A stretch of 64,000 nt of DNA, taken from assembly GCA_964444885.1 (NCBI GenBank), contig CAYUIZ010000001.1, positions 61,235-125,234 of the forward strand, written 5' to 3'. This DNA is from CAYRGQ01 sp964444885. GTDB lineage: Bacteria; Bacteroidota; Bacteroidia; Sphingobacteriales; Sphingobacteriaceae. Below the pieces are notes generated by a model that saw nothing but the letters and a program-made list of their open reading frames with translations, searched no databases and was not told the origin of the DNA. Shown piece after piece: positions 25,665 to 35,600 of the stretch. Both the position numbers and the translations under genes were made by a program. Each line of letters starts with the position of its first letter. Within the stretch, counting starts at the first letter, position 1.

Positions 25665-26750
25665 ATGCACCTAACTTTACCATTCAACCCAATCAACTGT
25701 AACCGAGCCGTGGCCCTGTTTATACTCGTTTTTACGTTTTTTTCGTTTGTCCGATGCGGTTCTCCGGAAACGGTCGACAATACCCTTCCGGTCATTACAC
25801 AACGCTCGTTCGTCTTCGGCGATAATCGTCCATTCCCGCAGTGCCATGCATCGACGCTGGTGAGGCTTGACAATGGTCATTTTCTGGTCGCATCGTTTGG
25901 GGGTACCCGCGAAAAGGACGACGACGTAGGCATCTGGCTTTCCAAAGGCGATGGAGCGACGTGGACCGCGCCGGTGGAAGTAGCGAAAATCCGGAACGAT
26001 CCGCACTGGAACCCCGTATTGTTCCAAGCACCCTCTGGCCAAGTCATCCTTTATTTCAAGGTTGGAAAGACCATTCCCAAGTGGGAAACCTGGGTGATGA
26101 CATCCGACGACAACGGCGAAACGTGGTCTGAAGCGTACGAATTGGTAGCTGGCGACCACGGCGGCAGGGGTCCGGTGCGCAATAAGCCCATCATCCTTTC
26201 TGATGGAACGTGGCTCGCTGGCGCGTCGCACGAGGAAGGGCAATGGGATGTGTTCATCGACCGAAGCGAGGATGGGGGAAACACCTGGCAACAAACCGAA
26301 TACCTGGAAGTCGACCGTGAAGAATTGACCGGCGAAGGCATCATCCAGCCTACCTTATGGGAATCCGAACCCGGCAAGGTACACATGCTGGTCCGAAGCA
26401 GTGCTGGCGCGATTTACCGCAGCGATTCCGAAGATTATGGCAAAACATGGTCGCCCGCCTACCGCACCGACCTGCCCAACCCCAATACCGGGATTGATCT
26501 GGTCAAGCTGGAAGACGGCACACTCGCCCTGCTGTATAATCCGGATGGAAAAAACTGGGGGTCGCGGGGTACGCTCTTACTGGCATTTTCGTATGACAAC
26601 GGAAAGACTTGGCCCGAAGAGATTGAGATTGATAAGGACGGCGAGGAAAGCGAGTTTTCCTACCCAGCGATTATTCAGTGGGACGGACATATCGGCTTGA
26701 CATACACGTGGGAGCGGTCGGATATCGCGTTTGTGACGCTCGAACTATAA
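25665..26750 (+). CDS. Sialidase-fold (BNR-repeat) lipoprotein 2
   Basis: A 361-residue lipoprotein (Cys in the SFVRCGS lipobox). It has four Asp boxes: SDDNGETW, SEDGGNTW, SEDYGKTW and SYDNGKTW. The HASTLVRLDNGHFLVASFGGT block, followed by DDDVGIWLS and DPHWNPVLF, places it in the BNR_2 group, as for the protein at 20797. The family is often named sialidase by similarity, but a classical FRIP motif is not seen. It starts 15 nt after the acyltransferase gene and 65 nt before SusC1, so it is probably surface- or periplasm-exposed and processes the glycan that SusC1/SusD1 capture. Confidence 0.85.
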   Translation: MHLTLPFNPINCNRAVALFILVFTFFSFVRCGSPETVDNTLPVITQRSFVFGDNRPFPQCHASTLVRLDNGHFLVASFGGTREKDDDVGIWLSKGDGATWTAPVEVAKIRNDPHWNPVLFQAPSGQVILYFKVGKTIPKWETWVMTSDDNGETWSEAYELVAGDHGGRGPVRNKPIILSDGTWLAGASHEEGQWDVFIDRSEDGGNTWQQTEYLEVDREELTGEGIIQPTLWESEPGKVHMLVRSSAGAIYRSDSEDYGKTWSPAYRTDLPNPNTGIDLVKLEDGTLALLYNPDGKNWGSRGTLLLAFSYDNGKTWPEEIEIDKDGEESEFSYPAIIQWDGHIGLTYTWERSDIAFVTLEL

Positions 26751-26815
26751 TACATGAAGAATTCATATCAACCTTAACGAAAACATGACAATCGTAAACC
26801 TAAAAACACTGTACT

Positions 26816-29800
26816 ATGAAAATGACATTAACGAGTAACCGAAAATGGATGCTGATGCTGTTGGCTCTGGTAGCATACAGCGTGGTTCCGTTCTTGGCCC
26901 AGGCGCAGTCTGGGCAACGACAGGTCTCCGGGCAAGTGCGCTCGGCCGCCGACGGGACACCCATCTCGGGTGCCAGTGTCAGCGTCAGGGGAACCAACGT
27001 GGCAACGGCAACCAACGAAGAAGGACGATACAGCATCAATGTGCAGGGTGCAGACGCTGTATTGATATTTACGTTTTTGGGGCATGAAGCGTTAGGAGTG
27101 AGTGTAGGCCAGCGCACGAGCATCGACGTCACGCTGTCGCCGTCGCAGGAGATGATAAGCGAGGTCGTGGTGACCGCTTTGGGAATCGAACGCGAAACGA
27201 AATCGCTGGGATATAGTGTGGGCGTCGTAGGGGGAGAAGAGATGGTCAAAGTCGCCCAAGAAAATATTTTCGGCGGGCTCGCTGCCAAATTGCCCGGTGT
27301 GACATTAAGTGAGACAAGCGGACCAGGATCATCGGTCAGTATGATCATTCGAGGAGCAAACTCCTTGACGACCGACAACCAACCTTTATTCGTCGTAGAC
27401 GGTGTGCCGCTCTCCAGCGGGTTGAATAACCAGCGACAGATGGGCGACCGTAATATTGTGGATTACGGAAACGCGATATCGGACATCAACCCCGACGACA
27501 TTGAGAGTATATCCGTATTGAAGGGGCCCAGTGCAGCGGCATTGTATGGGTCGCGTGCGGGTAACGGCGTAGTGCTGATTACCACAAAATCTGGGAGTAC
27601 AGGTGAACGGGCAACCGTCAGCTTCTCGACAAGCAACGTATTCGAAACACCTGTAAAGTTTTTAGACTTCCATTACATGTATTCCTCCGGAAACCGCGGG
27701 AACTTCCTGGACGAGAGCTCGGGGTATTGGACCGGGCTTCCCCTGGATAGGGGCGTTACGGCCGTGCAGTGGAACAGCCCCCTGGATGCGAATGGCAGCC
27801 CCATAGCGACCGAACTGCGTTCCTATGAGGATAACATGAAAAATTTCCTGCGAACTGGTTTAACCTCCACAAACAACCTCTCATTAAGTGGTGGAAGCGC
27901 ACGGGGCAACTATCGTTTGTCATACAACAACATGACACATGAGGGCATGATCCCCAACTCGAACCTCCAACGCAATGCATTGTCCGCCGTATTGGCGTAT
28001 GACATTAACGAAAGCTTAAAACTAAGTACGAATATCAACTTATCCCGTTCCAACTCGGACAACCGCCCGGCAACGGCAAACCGTACCGCCAATCCTTTGG
28101 AATGGGTGATGGCGTATCCCCATGTCAATGTGCTGGAACTCAAGGACTACTGGATGGATGGGCAGGAAAATATCCGTCAACGAAGTGTTTTCCCGGGAGC
28201 AGATAACCCCTACTTCTTGGCAAACGAGCTCAACAACGGATTCACACGTGATCGTGCTTATGGCAATATCAAATTGGATTGGAATATTGCGCCAAATTGG
28301 TCCGCATTCGGGCGGGTATCCGTAGACATGTCCCACGAAAACCGGGAAACCAAAGTGCCCCATAGCTACTCACGGGCGGCACAAGGCGGATATTACCTCC
28401 AAGGGCTAGCGAACAACGAGTTGAACTCCGATGTGTTGCTCACCTACAAGAATACGTTTGGTGATTTCGATCTCAGCGCATCCGGCGGAGGTAACTACAT
28501 GAGGCAAGCCTATCGTGATTCGTATATGGGCGGTAGTGCGTTGACCATTCCGGGGCTTTACCGCATCGGCAACGTACCAACCAATATGCTCCAATATTCG
28601 AATGGCACGTCTGACCGGGCTATCTACAGTCTTTATGCCTTGGCCTCCTTTGGATATAAAGGCATGTTGTATCTGGATTTGACCGCACGAAACGACTGGG
28701 CGAGTTCCCTGCCGGTCACCGACCAATCGTTTTTCTACCCGTCCGCATCCATGAGCTGGTTGATCAACGAAACATTCTCCATGCCTACCACCGTGTCATT
28801 ATTCAAGCTGAGAGCTGGTTGGGCGCAAGTCGGTAACGCGCCAGGAGCCTACCAGATCCATCAGATGCTGGGGACGGGGCAATACGGTTCGCTGATTACT
28901 TCTAGTGTGCCAGGTGGACTCAGGAACCCAATGCTGAAGCCTGAGATTGCGGAATCAACCGAATTTGGAATCGACCTAAACCTTTTTAAAAACCGACTAC
29001 GTTTTGAGGGAACATACTACAACGTGGGTAACCGAAACCAGCAATTGCCAATACCCCTTCCGGAGTCATCGGGATTTGCCAGTACGTTTGTGAATGCCGG
29101 ATTGATCGTCAGTAAAGGATGGGAGTTTGCGATAGGGGGGACCCCAGTCCAAACGTCTGATTGGACATGGGACATCTCCGCAAACTTCTACCAAAACCGC
29201 ACCACCGTCGAGAAGTTGACGGAAGGCTTCAGCGTATTGACACTTTGGAGTGACAACGGAGGTGGTTCGTTTGCCAGGGAAGGGGAACGCTTGGGCAACC
29301 TATACAGCCGAGGGTTTGCTTATGTAAACGATCCGTCGTCCGACTATCATCGGTGGCCGATTTTGAACACGCAGGGCAAGTGGATCGAAAATGGTGATCC
29401 TGATGCACGGGTGCACGTCGGTAATTATAACCCCGATTTTCAAATAGGTATGCAGACTACCTTGCAGTATAAGCGCTTTTCATTAAGTGCGAGCTTTGAT
29501 TGGCGTCACGGCGGGGAATTTATGTCCTTTACCTACCGCTACGGAGGCTCAAACTGGCAGTCGGCAAGACAGATGCGAGAGCTAATCCCGGGGGGATTAT
29601 ATGACGAGCGAGACTTGATCGATTTACTTAAGTCCGATCCGGAGCGTTACATTATCCCTAAAAACGGCCATTTCCCGCGGGTGGGCGGCTACGAACAAGC
29701 GACAGGTGGATACTGGAACGACAACTTCGGTACGGCCAATGAAGCCTACGACGGAGTGTTTATTCCCGGAGTGATAGCCAACGCCGACGGTACGTATACG

Positions 29801-30148
29801 GAGCACCTCGGTGGCGACGGAACGGTCATTTATCCTGCTTCACGGCAGTACGCATGGGGTTTTAACCAAGCGGTTACGTTCGACGCTTCATTTATCAAAC
29901 TTCGTGAGGTGACAATTGGCTACGATATCCCGAACCTGTGGAAGCTCCGTAATGCACGGGTATCCGTTTTCTCCAGAAACATCATGTTATGGAGCGCGGC
30001 CAAGATCGGGATTGATCCCGAGCGGGCCTTCCAGGCACAGGGAGGTACACAAGGAAATACCTCGACCATGTTCCGTCAAGGTATAGAATTGCAGAACATC
30101 ATGCCGATGACCATGCCTGTCGGTTTCAAACTGGATTTTACCTTTTAA
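26816..30148 (+). CDS. SusC/RagA-family TonB-dependent transporter 1
   Basis: A 1110-residue outer-membrane transporter. The signal peptide ends near residue 30 (FLAQAQ). A carboxypeptidase-D-like domain (~36-110) is followed by a TonB-box-like EVVVTALGIE, a plug domain (~125-250, with DNQPLFVVDGVPL and AAALYGSRAGNGVVLITTKSG) and a 22-strand beta-barrel to the C-terminal Phe. There is no STN domain, so direct control through an anti-sigma factor is unlikely. It imports oligosaccharides or similar ligands using TonB energy. Its SusD partner follows after 34 nt. A clear paralogue (SusC2) lies at 32608. Confidence 0.96.
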   Translation: MKMTLTSNRKWMLMLLALVAYSVVPFLAQAQSGQRQVSGQVRSAADGTPISGASVSVRGTNVATATNEEGRYSINVQGADAVLIFTFLGHEALGVSVGQRTSIDVTLSPSQEMISEVVVTALGIERETKSLGYSVGVVGGEEMVKVAQENIFGGLAAKLPGVTLSETSGPGSSVSMIIRGANSLTTDNQPLFVVDGVPLSSGLNNQRQMGDRNIVDYGNAISDINPDDIESISVLKGPSAAALYGSRAGNGVVLITTKSGSTGERATVSFSTSNVFETPVKFLDFHYMYSSGNRGNFLDESSGYWTGLPLDRGVTAVQWNSPLDANGSPIATELRSYEDNMKNFLRTGLTSTNNLSLSGGSARGNYRLSYNNMTHEGMIPNSNLQRNALSAVLAYDINESLKLSTNINLSRSNSDNRPATANRTANPLEWVMAYPHVNVLELKDYWMDGQENIRQRSVFPGADNPYFLANELNNGFTRDRAYGNIKLDWNIAPNWSAFGRVSVDMSHENRETKVPHSYSRAAQGGYYLQGLANNELNSDVLLTYKNTFGDFDLSASGGGNYMRQAYRDSYMGGSALTIPGLYRIGNVPTNMLQYSNGTSDRAIYSLYALASFGYKGMLYLDLTARNDWASSLPVTDQSFFYPSASMSWLINETFSMPTTVSLFKLRAGWAQVGNAPGAYQIHQMLGTGQYGSLITSSVPGGLRNPMLKPEIAESTEFGIDLNLFKNRLRFEGTYYNVGNRNQQLPIPLPESSGFASTFVNAGLIVSKGWEFAIGGTPVQTSDWTWDISANFYQNRTTVEKLTEGFSVLTLWSDNGGGSFAREGERLGNLYSRGFAYVNDPSSDYHRWPILNTQGKWIENGDPDARVHVGNYNPDFQIGMQTTLQYKRFSLSASFDWRHGGEFMSFTYRYGGSNWQSARQMRELIPGGLYDERDLIDLLKSDPERYIIPKNGHFPRVGGYEQATGGYWNDNFGTANEAYDGVFIPGVIANADGTYTEHLGGDGTVIYPASRQYAWGFNQAVTFDASFIKLREVTIGYDIPNLWKLRNARVSVFSRNIMLWSAAKIGIDPERAFQAQGGTQGNTSTMFRQGIELQNIMPMTMPVGFKLDFTF

Positions 30149-30182
30149 TTGAAAAACACCCGAACGAATAAAACATTTGGTC

Positions 30183-31871
30183 ATGAAAAAATATAACAGA
30201 ATATATCGATATCTCGGCATCATCCTCGTCATGTTTTCCGTGTCGTGTCAAGATAAGTTGGCGGAATTGAACGAGAACCCTAATGCAGTAGCACCTGCTT
30301 CCGCCAATCCGAATTTGATGTTAGCTCCGGTATTATCCGATGCGGCAAAAAATTATGTCAATTTAGGGTACGGAATTATGGGTGGGGTAATGCAGCACAT
30401 GCAAGAAGATGGGTGGTACACTGGGTATAACCAATACGATTGGGATCCCAACAACTGGGGTAACTGGTATGGCATACTGCGCACCAATGAACTGATCTTA
30501 CAACGGTCGGAAGATATGGGTTGGCCATTCCTGCAGGGTATTGCATTGACGATGCGAGGCTTTGCATTCGGGATGATTACCGATCTATGGGGCGATGCGC
30601 CGTACACCGAAGCACTCCAGGGCGGTAACGCTTCAGGACCTATTACCCACCCGAAGTACGATAGCCAAGAGGTCATCTACCTCGGCATCATCGAAGATTT
30701 AAAACAAGCAGCGAGCCTTTTTGCCCAAAATAGCACCACGGGTATCATCGCTTCGTACGATTTGTATTATGCGGGTGACGTCCAGAAATGGCATCGTTTT
30801 GCCAATTCCCTGCTGCTACGCTATTACATGCGGCTTTCTGAAAAACTGCCGGAGGTAGCACGTCAAGGAGTGGAAAGTATTTACCAAACCGGTATATACA
30901 TCGAGCATGCGTCCGATGATGCAACCCATAATTACCTAGGGACCGATGCGGCAAACTCTTGGCCTACAGCTGTTGGGTTTACAGTGGATGACAGTGGCTT
31001 TCGGCGCAGGAAGCCGGCCAGTACATTGCTCGATCGCCTACGTGCTAATGACGACCCAAGAATGTCGGTTTGGTTCCAGCCCGTGTACTGCCGTTGGGTG
31101 GAAGATCCTACGTTGTCCGTACCCGTTGATCCGTTCATCCGGCGAAATGGCGTGTTGACGGATATCGTTTCCCTGACTGACGTGGAGTACCAAGCTGCGA
31201 TTGCCGCGGGTAACACGTTTACTCGCCATTTTAATCCCAATACGTTCACCGTCGATCTGGATACCCGCGAATATGTGGGTGTGCCTCCAGGCTTGCAGAC
31301 ACCCGATGCATACAATTACAATCCTACTCCAGGTCAGATTGTCCAAAACCAACATGTTTCCCAATTGGCTCCAGTCTTTAGGCAACGTACGGGGGGTGTG
31401 CTGACCATGCGATTGGCCTCTGCCGCCGAAGCGGCCTTTATATTGGCAGAAGCCGCACAGCGTGGCTGGTCAACGGGTGATGCTGCCACCCACTATAACC
31501 GCGGCGTGCGGGAGTCGTTGCGGGCGTGGGGCGTGGCCGAACAGTACGATACCTATATTGCCCAGCCAAATGTTGCGTATAACCAGACCCTTGAGCGTAT
31601 TATCGAACAAAAGTGGACCGCCAGTTTTGCGGCAGCTACGGAATCTTGGTTTGATTATCGCAGAACAGGTTTTCCAAACCTACAGGTGGGGCCCGCGTCC
31701 CCCCAGCCGCATTTGCCCGTACGTTTCATTTACGGGGAAAATGAGCTGAATAATAATCAGGCGAACGTAGAGGAAGCGTTAAATCGGTTGGAACCACTCT
31801 CCTCCGCGACAGGGGTAAATAACCAATGGTCTAAACCCTGGATTATACAAGGGACTGGCAAACCGTGGTAG
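30183..31871 (+). CDS. SusD/RagB-family surface glycan-binding lipoprotein 1
   Basis: A 562-residue surface lipoprotein that forms the lid of SusC1. The ATG at 30183 (MKKYNRIYRYLG) gives a lipoprotein signal with Cys in FSVSCQDK. ELNENPNAVAP, the WGDAPYTEAL block and the C-terminal FDYRRTGFPNLQVG and IIQGTGKPW segments match SusD_RagB proteins (the SusD-like_2 branch). It captures ligand at the cell surface. It is closely similar to SusD2 at 36064. A stem-loop terminator straddles its stop codon. Confidence 0.94.
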   Translation: MKKYNRIYRYLGIILVMFSVSCQDKLAELNENPNAVAPASANPNLMLAPVLSDAAKNYVNLGYGIMGGVMQHMQEDGWYTGYNQYDWDPNNWGNWYGILRTNELILQRSEDMGWPFLQGIALTMRGFAFGMITDLWGDAPYTEALQGGNASGPITHPKYDSQEVIYLGIIEDLKQAASLFAQNSTTGIIASYDLYYAGDVQKWHRFANSLLLRYYMRLSEKLPEVARQGVESIYQTGIYIEHASDDATHNYLGTDAANSWPTAVGFTVDDSGFRRRKPASTLLDRLRANDDPRMSVWFQPVYCRWVEDPTLSVPVDPFIRRNGVLTDIVSLTDVEYQAAIAAGNTFTRHFNPNTFTVDLDTREYVGVPPGLQTPDAYNYNPTPGQIVQNQHVSQLAPVFRQRTGGVLTMRLASAAEAAFILAEAAQRGWSTGDAATHYNRGVRESLRAWGVAEQYDTYIAQPNVAYNQTLERIIEQKWTASFAAATESWFDYRRTGFPNLQVGPASPQPHLPVRFIYGENELNNNQANVEEALNRLEPLSSATGVNNQWSKPWIIQGTGKPW

Positions 31872-31894
31872 CGGTTTGTCAGTTGGCTTTTTTT
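31855..31894 (+). terminator. Terminator at the end of susD1
   Basis: CTGGCAAACCG (31855-31865) pairs with CGGTTTGTCAG (31872-31882) at 10 of 11 positions around a 6-nt loop that includes the stop codon. Seven T residues follow at 31888-31894, five nucleotides after the stem. It would at least partly separate the SusCD1 and SusCD2 operons. Confidence 0.65.
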
Positions 31895-31931
31895 GTGCAT
31901 AAGTTTTTTTAAACCAATAAGTTTCAATGTG

Positions 31932-31939
31932 TATCTTTA
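31932..31939 (+). promoter_or_regulatory. Candidate -7 box for the SusCD2 operon
   Basis: TATCTTTA differs from TAnnTTTG at the last base only. Transcription would start near 31947, about 100 nt before the first gene, so the long hairpin at 31961-32008 would be in the leader. No good -33 box and no copy of the shared half-site element is seen upstream. Confidence 0.4.
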
Positions 31940-31960
31940 GCGTACTAATCAATTGACAAC

Positions 31961-32008
31961 CGGCTAATGGCTCCCTGGGACGGCTCCCGTCTTGGGAGCT
32001 ATTAGCCG
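31961..32008 (+). promoter_or_regulatory. Long leader hairpin upstream of the SusCD2 operon
   Basis: CGGCTAATGGCTCCC (31961-31975) pairs with GGGAGCTATTAGCCG (31994-32008) over 15 bp with one G-U pair. The 18-nt loop holds GGGA (31977-31980) and TCCC (31985-31988), which can pair with each other or with the stem strands, giving alternative folds. The stem is followed by TTTAGAAAAAAA rather than a T-run, so it is not a classical terminator. It could tune expression of the second SusCD pair or protect the transcript. Confidence 0.5.
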
Positions 32009-32049
32009 TTTAGAAAAAAACCATTTTAAACCCATTAAAACAGCTTGTT

Positions 32050-32574
32050 ATGATGAGACGTCGACTATTTTTACTGGTGGTGGCCTGTTGTTGCCTGGGG
32101 CTCGCTTCTTGCGAAAAAGAAGAGTCCCCGGTCGATTATGTGCCCACCAAGAAGGAGTGGATCTCCGGAACCTGGAAACAAAAAGACCTGTTGCTGGGCG
32201 TCACGACCACCGTGGCTGGATTCCGCCTCACGGAAGGAAACAGCATGCTGACCGACCCGGTCATCAATGCGGTGCTAACGGGCGCGTTCGGCGGCAACCC
32301 TTTCCTCTCGACCGCCAACAACGGTTACGTGTTTAATGCCAACGGCACCTATACGGCCAGTGGCGATTTTTCCCTTATCCAGCCCGAAATCGGTAGTGGA
32401 GGACAGTGGGATCTGGAAGTCTACGGCTCCGTTCTCGCCCTGTTCCCCACGGCAGACAAACGGATTCCGAACTGGGTGAACAACATCAGACCCACCGAAC
32501 TGAATTTAGGCTTGACCGTGAACGTTCCGGGCCTAGGTGACGTTCCCATGAATTTATTGCTCGAAAAGCAATAG
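32050..32574 (+). CDS. Small lipoprotein, lipocalin-like/DUF5004-type
   Basis: A 174-residue lipoprotein (lipobox GLASC at about 17-21). After the Cys, the sequence has the features of small Bacteroidota lipocalin-like domains: a start with KKEWISGTWKQKDLLLG, a central NNGYVFNANGTYTASGDF and repeated short strands. A function is not known for this group. It begins the SusCD2 operon, 33 nt upstream of SusC2. By position it may be an accessory surface protein that binds ligand for SusC2/SusD2. ATGs at 32050 and 32053 are both possible starts. Confidence 0.75.
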   Translation: MMRRRLFLLVVACCCLGLASCEKEESPVDYVPTKKEWISGTWKQKDLLLGVTTTVAGFRLTEGNSMLTDPVINAVLTGAFGGNPFLSTANNGYVFNANGTYTASGDFSLIQPEIGSGGQWDLEVYGSVLALFPTADKRIPNWVNNIRPTELNLGLTVNVPGLGDVPMNLLLEKQ

Positions 32575-32607
32575 GCCGGGCTGAGTAAGGACCATAAACC
32601 AATTCAG

Positions 32608-35600
32608 ATGAAAACGTATCCATTAATTTTTATGAAAAATTTTTACGCTATTATCCGGCTGCTACCCCTATGCGTGTTGGTGCTTGCCCTTGGCTTGCCG
32701 CAGGCGTATGCCCATACTGAAACCACGGCGCAGCAAACCACCGTGCGCGGCAAGGTAAGCAGCGACGCCGATGGGCCGCTATCCGGCGTGTCCGTCCGCG
32801 AGAAAGGAACCAATAACGCGGTTTCTACAAATGCATCCGGCGATTTTGAGATTCGGGTGACCAACAATGCCAGCGTGCTGGTATTTACATCCATGGGCTT
32901 CGAAACCACCGAAGTCACCGTCGGCACCCAACGGACGATCAACCTCACGTTGTTTCCGTCCTCCCAAGAAATCGAAGGCGTGGTGGTGACGGCTTTAGGC
33001 ATTACGCGGGCCAAGCGGGCGCTGGGTTATTCCGTCGAAGAAGTCACAGCGGAGGAGTTTGTCCGCGTGCCTCAGGAGAATATCCTGAATGCGATGAGTG
33101 GCAAAATAGCCGGGGTAACCATCAACCAAACCGGCGGCGTGGGCTCATCGGTGAGCATGGTGATCCGGGGCGCGACGTCATTGAGTAGCGACAACCAACC
33201 CCTGTTCGTCATTGACGGCGTGCCGGTGTCCAACACGGTAAACAACGTTACCAACATCGGCGACCGCAACAACGTGGATTATGGCAACGCAATCTCAAGT
33301 CTCAATCCCGATGATATCGAGAGCGTCACCGTACTAAAAGGGCCCAATGCCGCCGCGCTTTACGGCTCGCGCGCGGGCAACGGCGTCGTGCTGATAACGA
33401 CCAAAAGCGGCCGCAATGCCGATCGGGTCAGCATTTCCATTACGTCCAATACCGTCATCGACCGGCCCTATAGCTTTTTGGATTTTCAATCCAAGTTTGG
33501 GTCCGGTGCTTTTTCCGCTATCCCAACCGAAATTAGCGGTTCCCTGTTTTCCAATCCCTTTGGCCAGCTCGTCCAGGAAAACACGGGCGGATCCTTTGGG
33601 GCCGAGTTGGACAAGGGCTATATGGCCGTGCAGTGGAACAGCCCGATAGGCGAGGACGGAAGGCCCATCCCCACACCCTTGGTTTCCTATCCAAACAATA
33701 TCCAAAACTTTATCCAAAACGGGGTGACCTCCACCAACAGCATTTCGGTGGCCAACGGCAACGAGCGGATGAACTACCGTTTGTCGTATTCCAATATGGC
33801 GCATCGGGGCATGATCCCCAATACAGACTTAAAACGGAATACGCTGAACCTCAACGGCGGGTTGAATATCACGGACAACATCCGCATTTCGAGCATGGTT
33901 GACATCAGCCGAAACAATGCCGACAACCGGCCGAGCGGCGACCGCGGCACAAACCCGCTGGAAGCCGCGTACATGCTCTCGCCCCACATCAATATCCTGG
34001 ACATGCAAGACTACTGGATGGCTGGACAGGAAGGGTTGCAACAGCGCAGCCATTATCCCGCCGGCTTCGACAACCCGTATTTCCTGGCCAACGAAGTAAG
34101 CAACGGCTTCTTCCGGGATCGCCTGTACGGGAATGTCCGTGCCGATTGGTCGATCATCCCCGGCCTGGATTTGATGGTGCGGTACGGGCTCGACACCTAC
34201 AAGGAGCAACGCGAAACAAAGTTGCCCATGAGCTATACCCGCGAACAGCGCGGTGGCTATGGCATTGTAAACCTGAATCGCTTTGAAAGCAATGCCGACT
34301 TCCTGTTGAGCTACAACACCGAAGTCCAAGACTTTACCATCGGCGTGTCTGGCGGCGGTAATTTCCGGTTCCAAAAGAATACGGATATAGTCAACAAAAG
34401 CCGGAACGGATCGCAGGGCCTCATCCTACCGGGCGTGTACACCCTGCAAAACATCCTGGCCACGGATTTGGATTACTCCAGCTTCTTGATGCGTCGGGGC
34501 GTGCACAGTGCCTACGGCATGGCCAACCTGGGTTATCGCGACATGCTGTTTTTGGATTTGACCGGCAGGACAGACTGGTCGAGTACCCTGCCGAATGCCA
34601 GTCCTTATTTTTACCCTTCGGCATCGTTGAGTATGATTGTCAACGAAATGGTGGGGCTGAACAGCCCGAATGTCGATCTGATCAAATTACGGGGAGGCTA
34701 CGCCGAAGTTGGGAACGACGCAGGGGCGTATTTGCTGATGAATACCCTATCCAATGCGAGTGTATGGGGCAACGTGCCTCGCTTCGGCATACCTGGCACG
34801 CGCTTGATACCCGACCTGAAACCGGAGTTTGCACGTTCGTATGAGGGCGGACTCGATTTGAATTTCTTCCAAAACACACTCCGCTTCTCAGGCACATGGT
34901 ACATGGTCGACAACGAGAACCAAATCTTTCCCACCACACGCGCCGCGTCGTCCGGAGTGACCAATGCGAATATCAACGCGGGCAAGCTCAGGAGCAAAGG
35001 ATACGAACTCACGTTGGGCGTCACGCCGGTGCGATCGACCGACTGGAACTGGGACGTCAACATGAATTTCACCAGAAACCGAACGCGTATTCTCGAATTG
35101 ACGGACGATATGCCATTCTACCGTTTTTGGGGTACCTCGGGTGCTGGGGCTTGGACCTACGTAGGCGAGGAAGTAGGGGATATCTACGGTGCGGAACTGG
35201 TCACCGTCAACCATCCCAACTACCCGCAGTACCAAGGTTATCCGCTGCTGGACAATACGGGCAAATGGGTAGCCATCGACGCGGAAGAGACCCGCAACAA
35301 AATCGGTAATTTCAACCCCAATTTCATTATGGGTGGGCAAACCAGCGTGTCCTATAAAAACTGGACCCTGCAAATGGCCCTTGACTGGCGCAATGGTGGC
35401 GACTTCTTCTCCGAAACCTTCCGACGCGGCGAAGAGGAAGCCCGTTCAAACCGGTTTTTAGACAAGTTGTTTAACCGCGGCTTGATGTCTGACAAAGAAG
35501 TCAGGGACTACCTCGTGGCCAATCAAGACGGCATGATCCGGGTCATTGGCAACGATTTTCCACTCGTGGGCGGGCCCACGCCGGAGTATGGCAGTTACCC

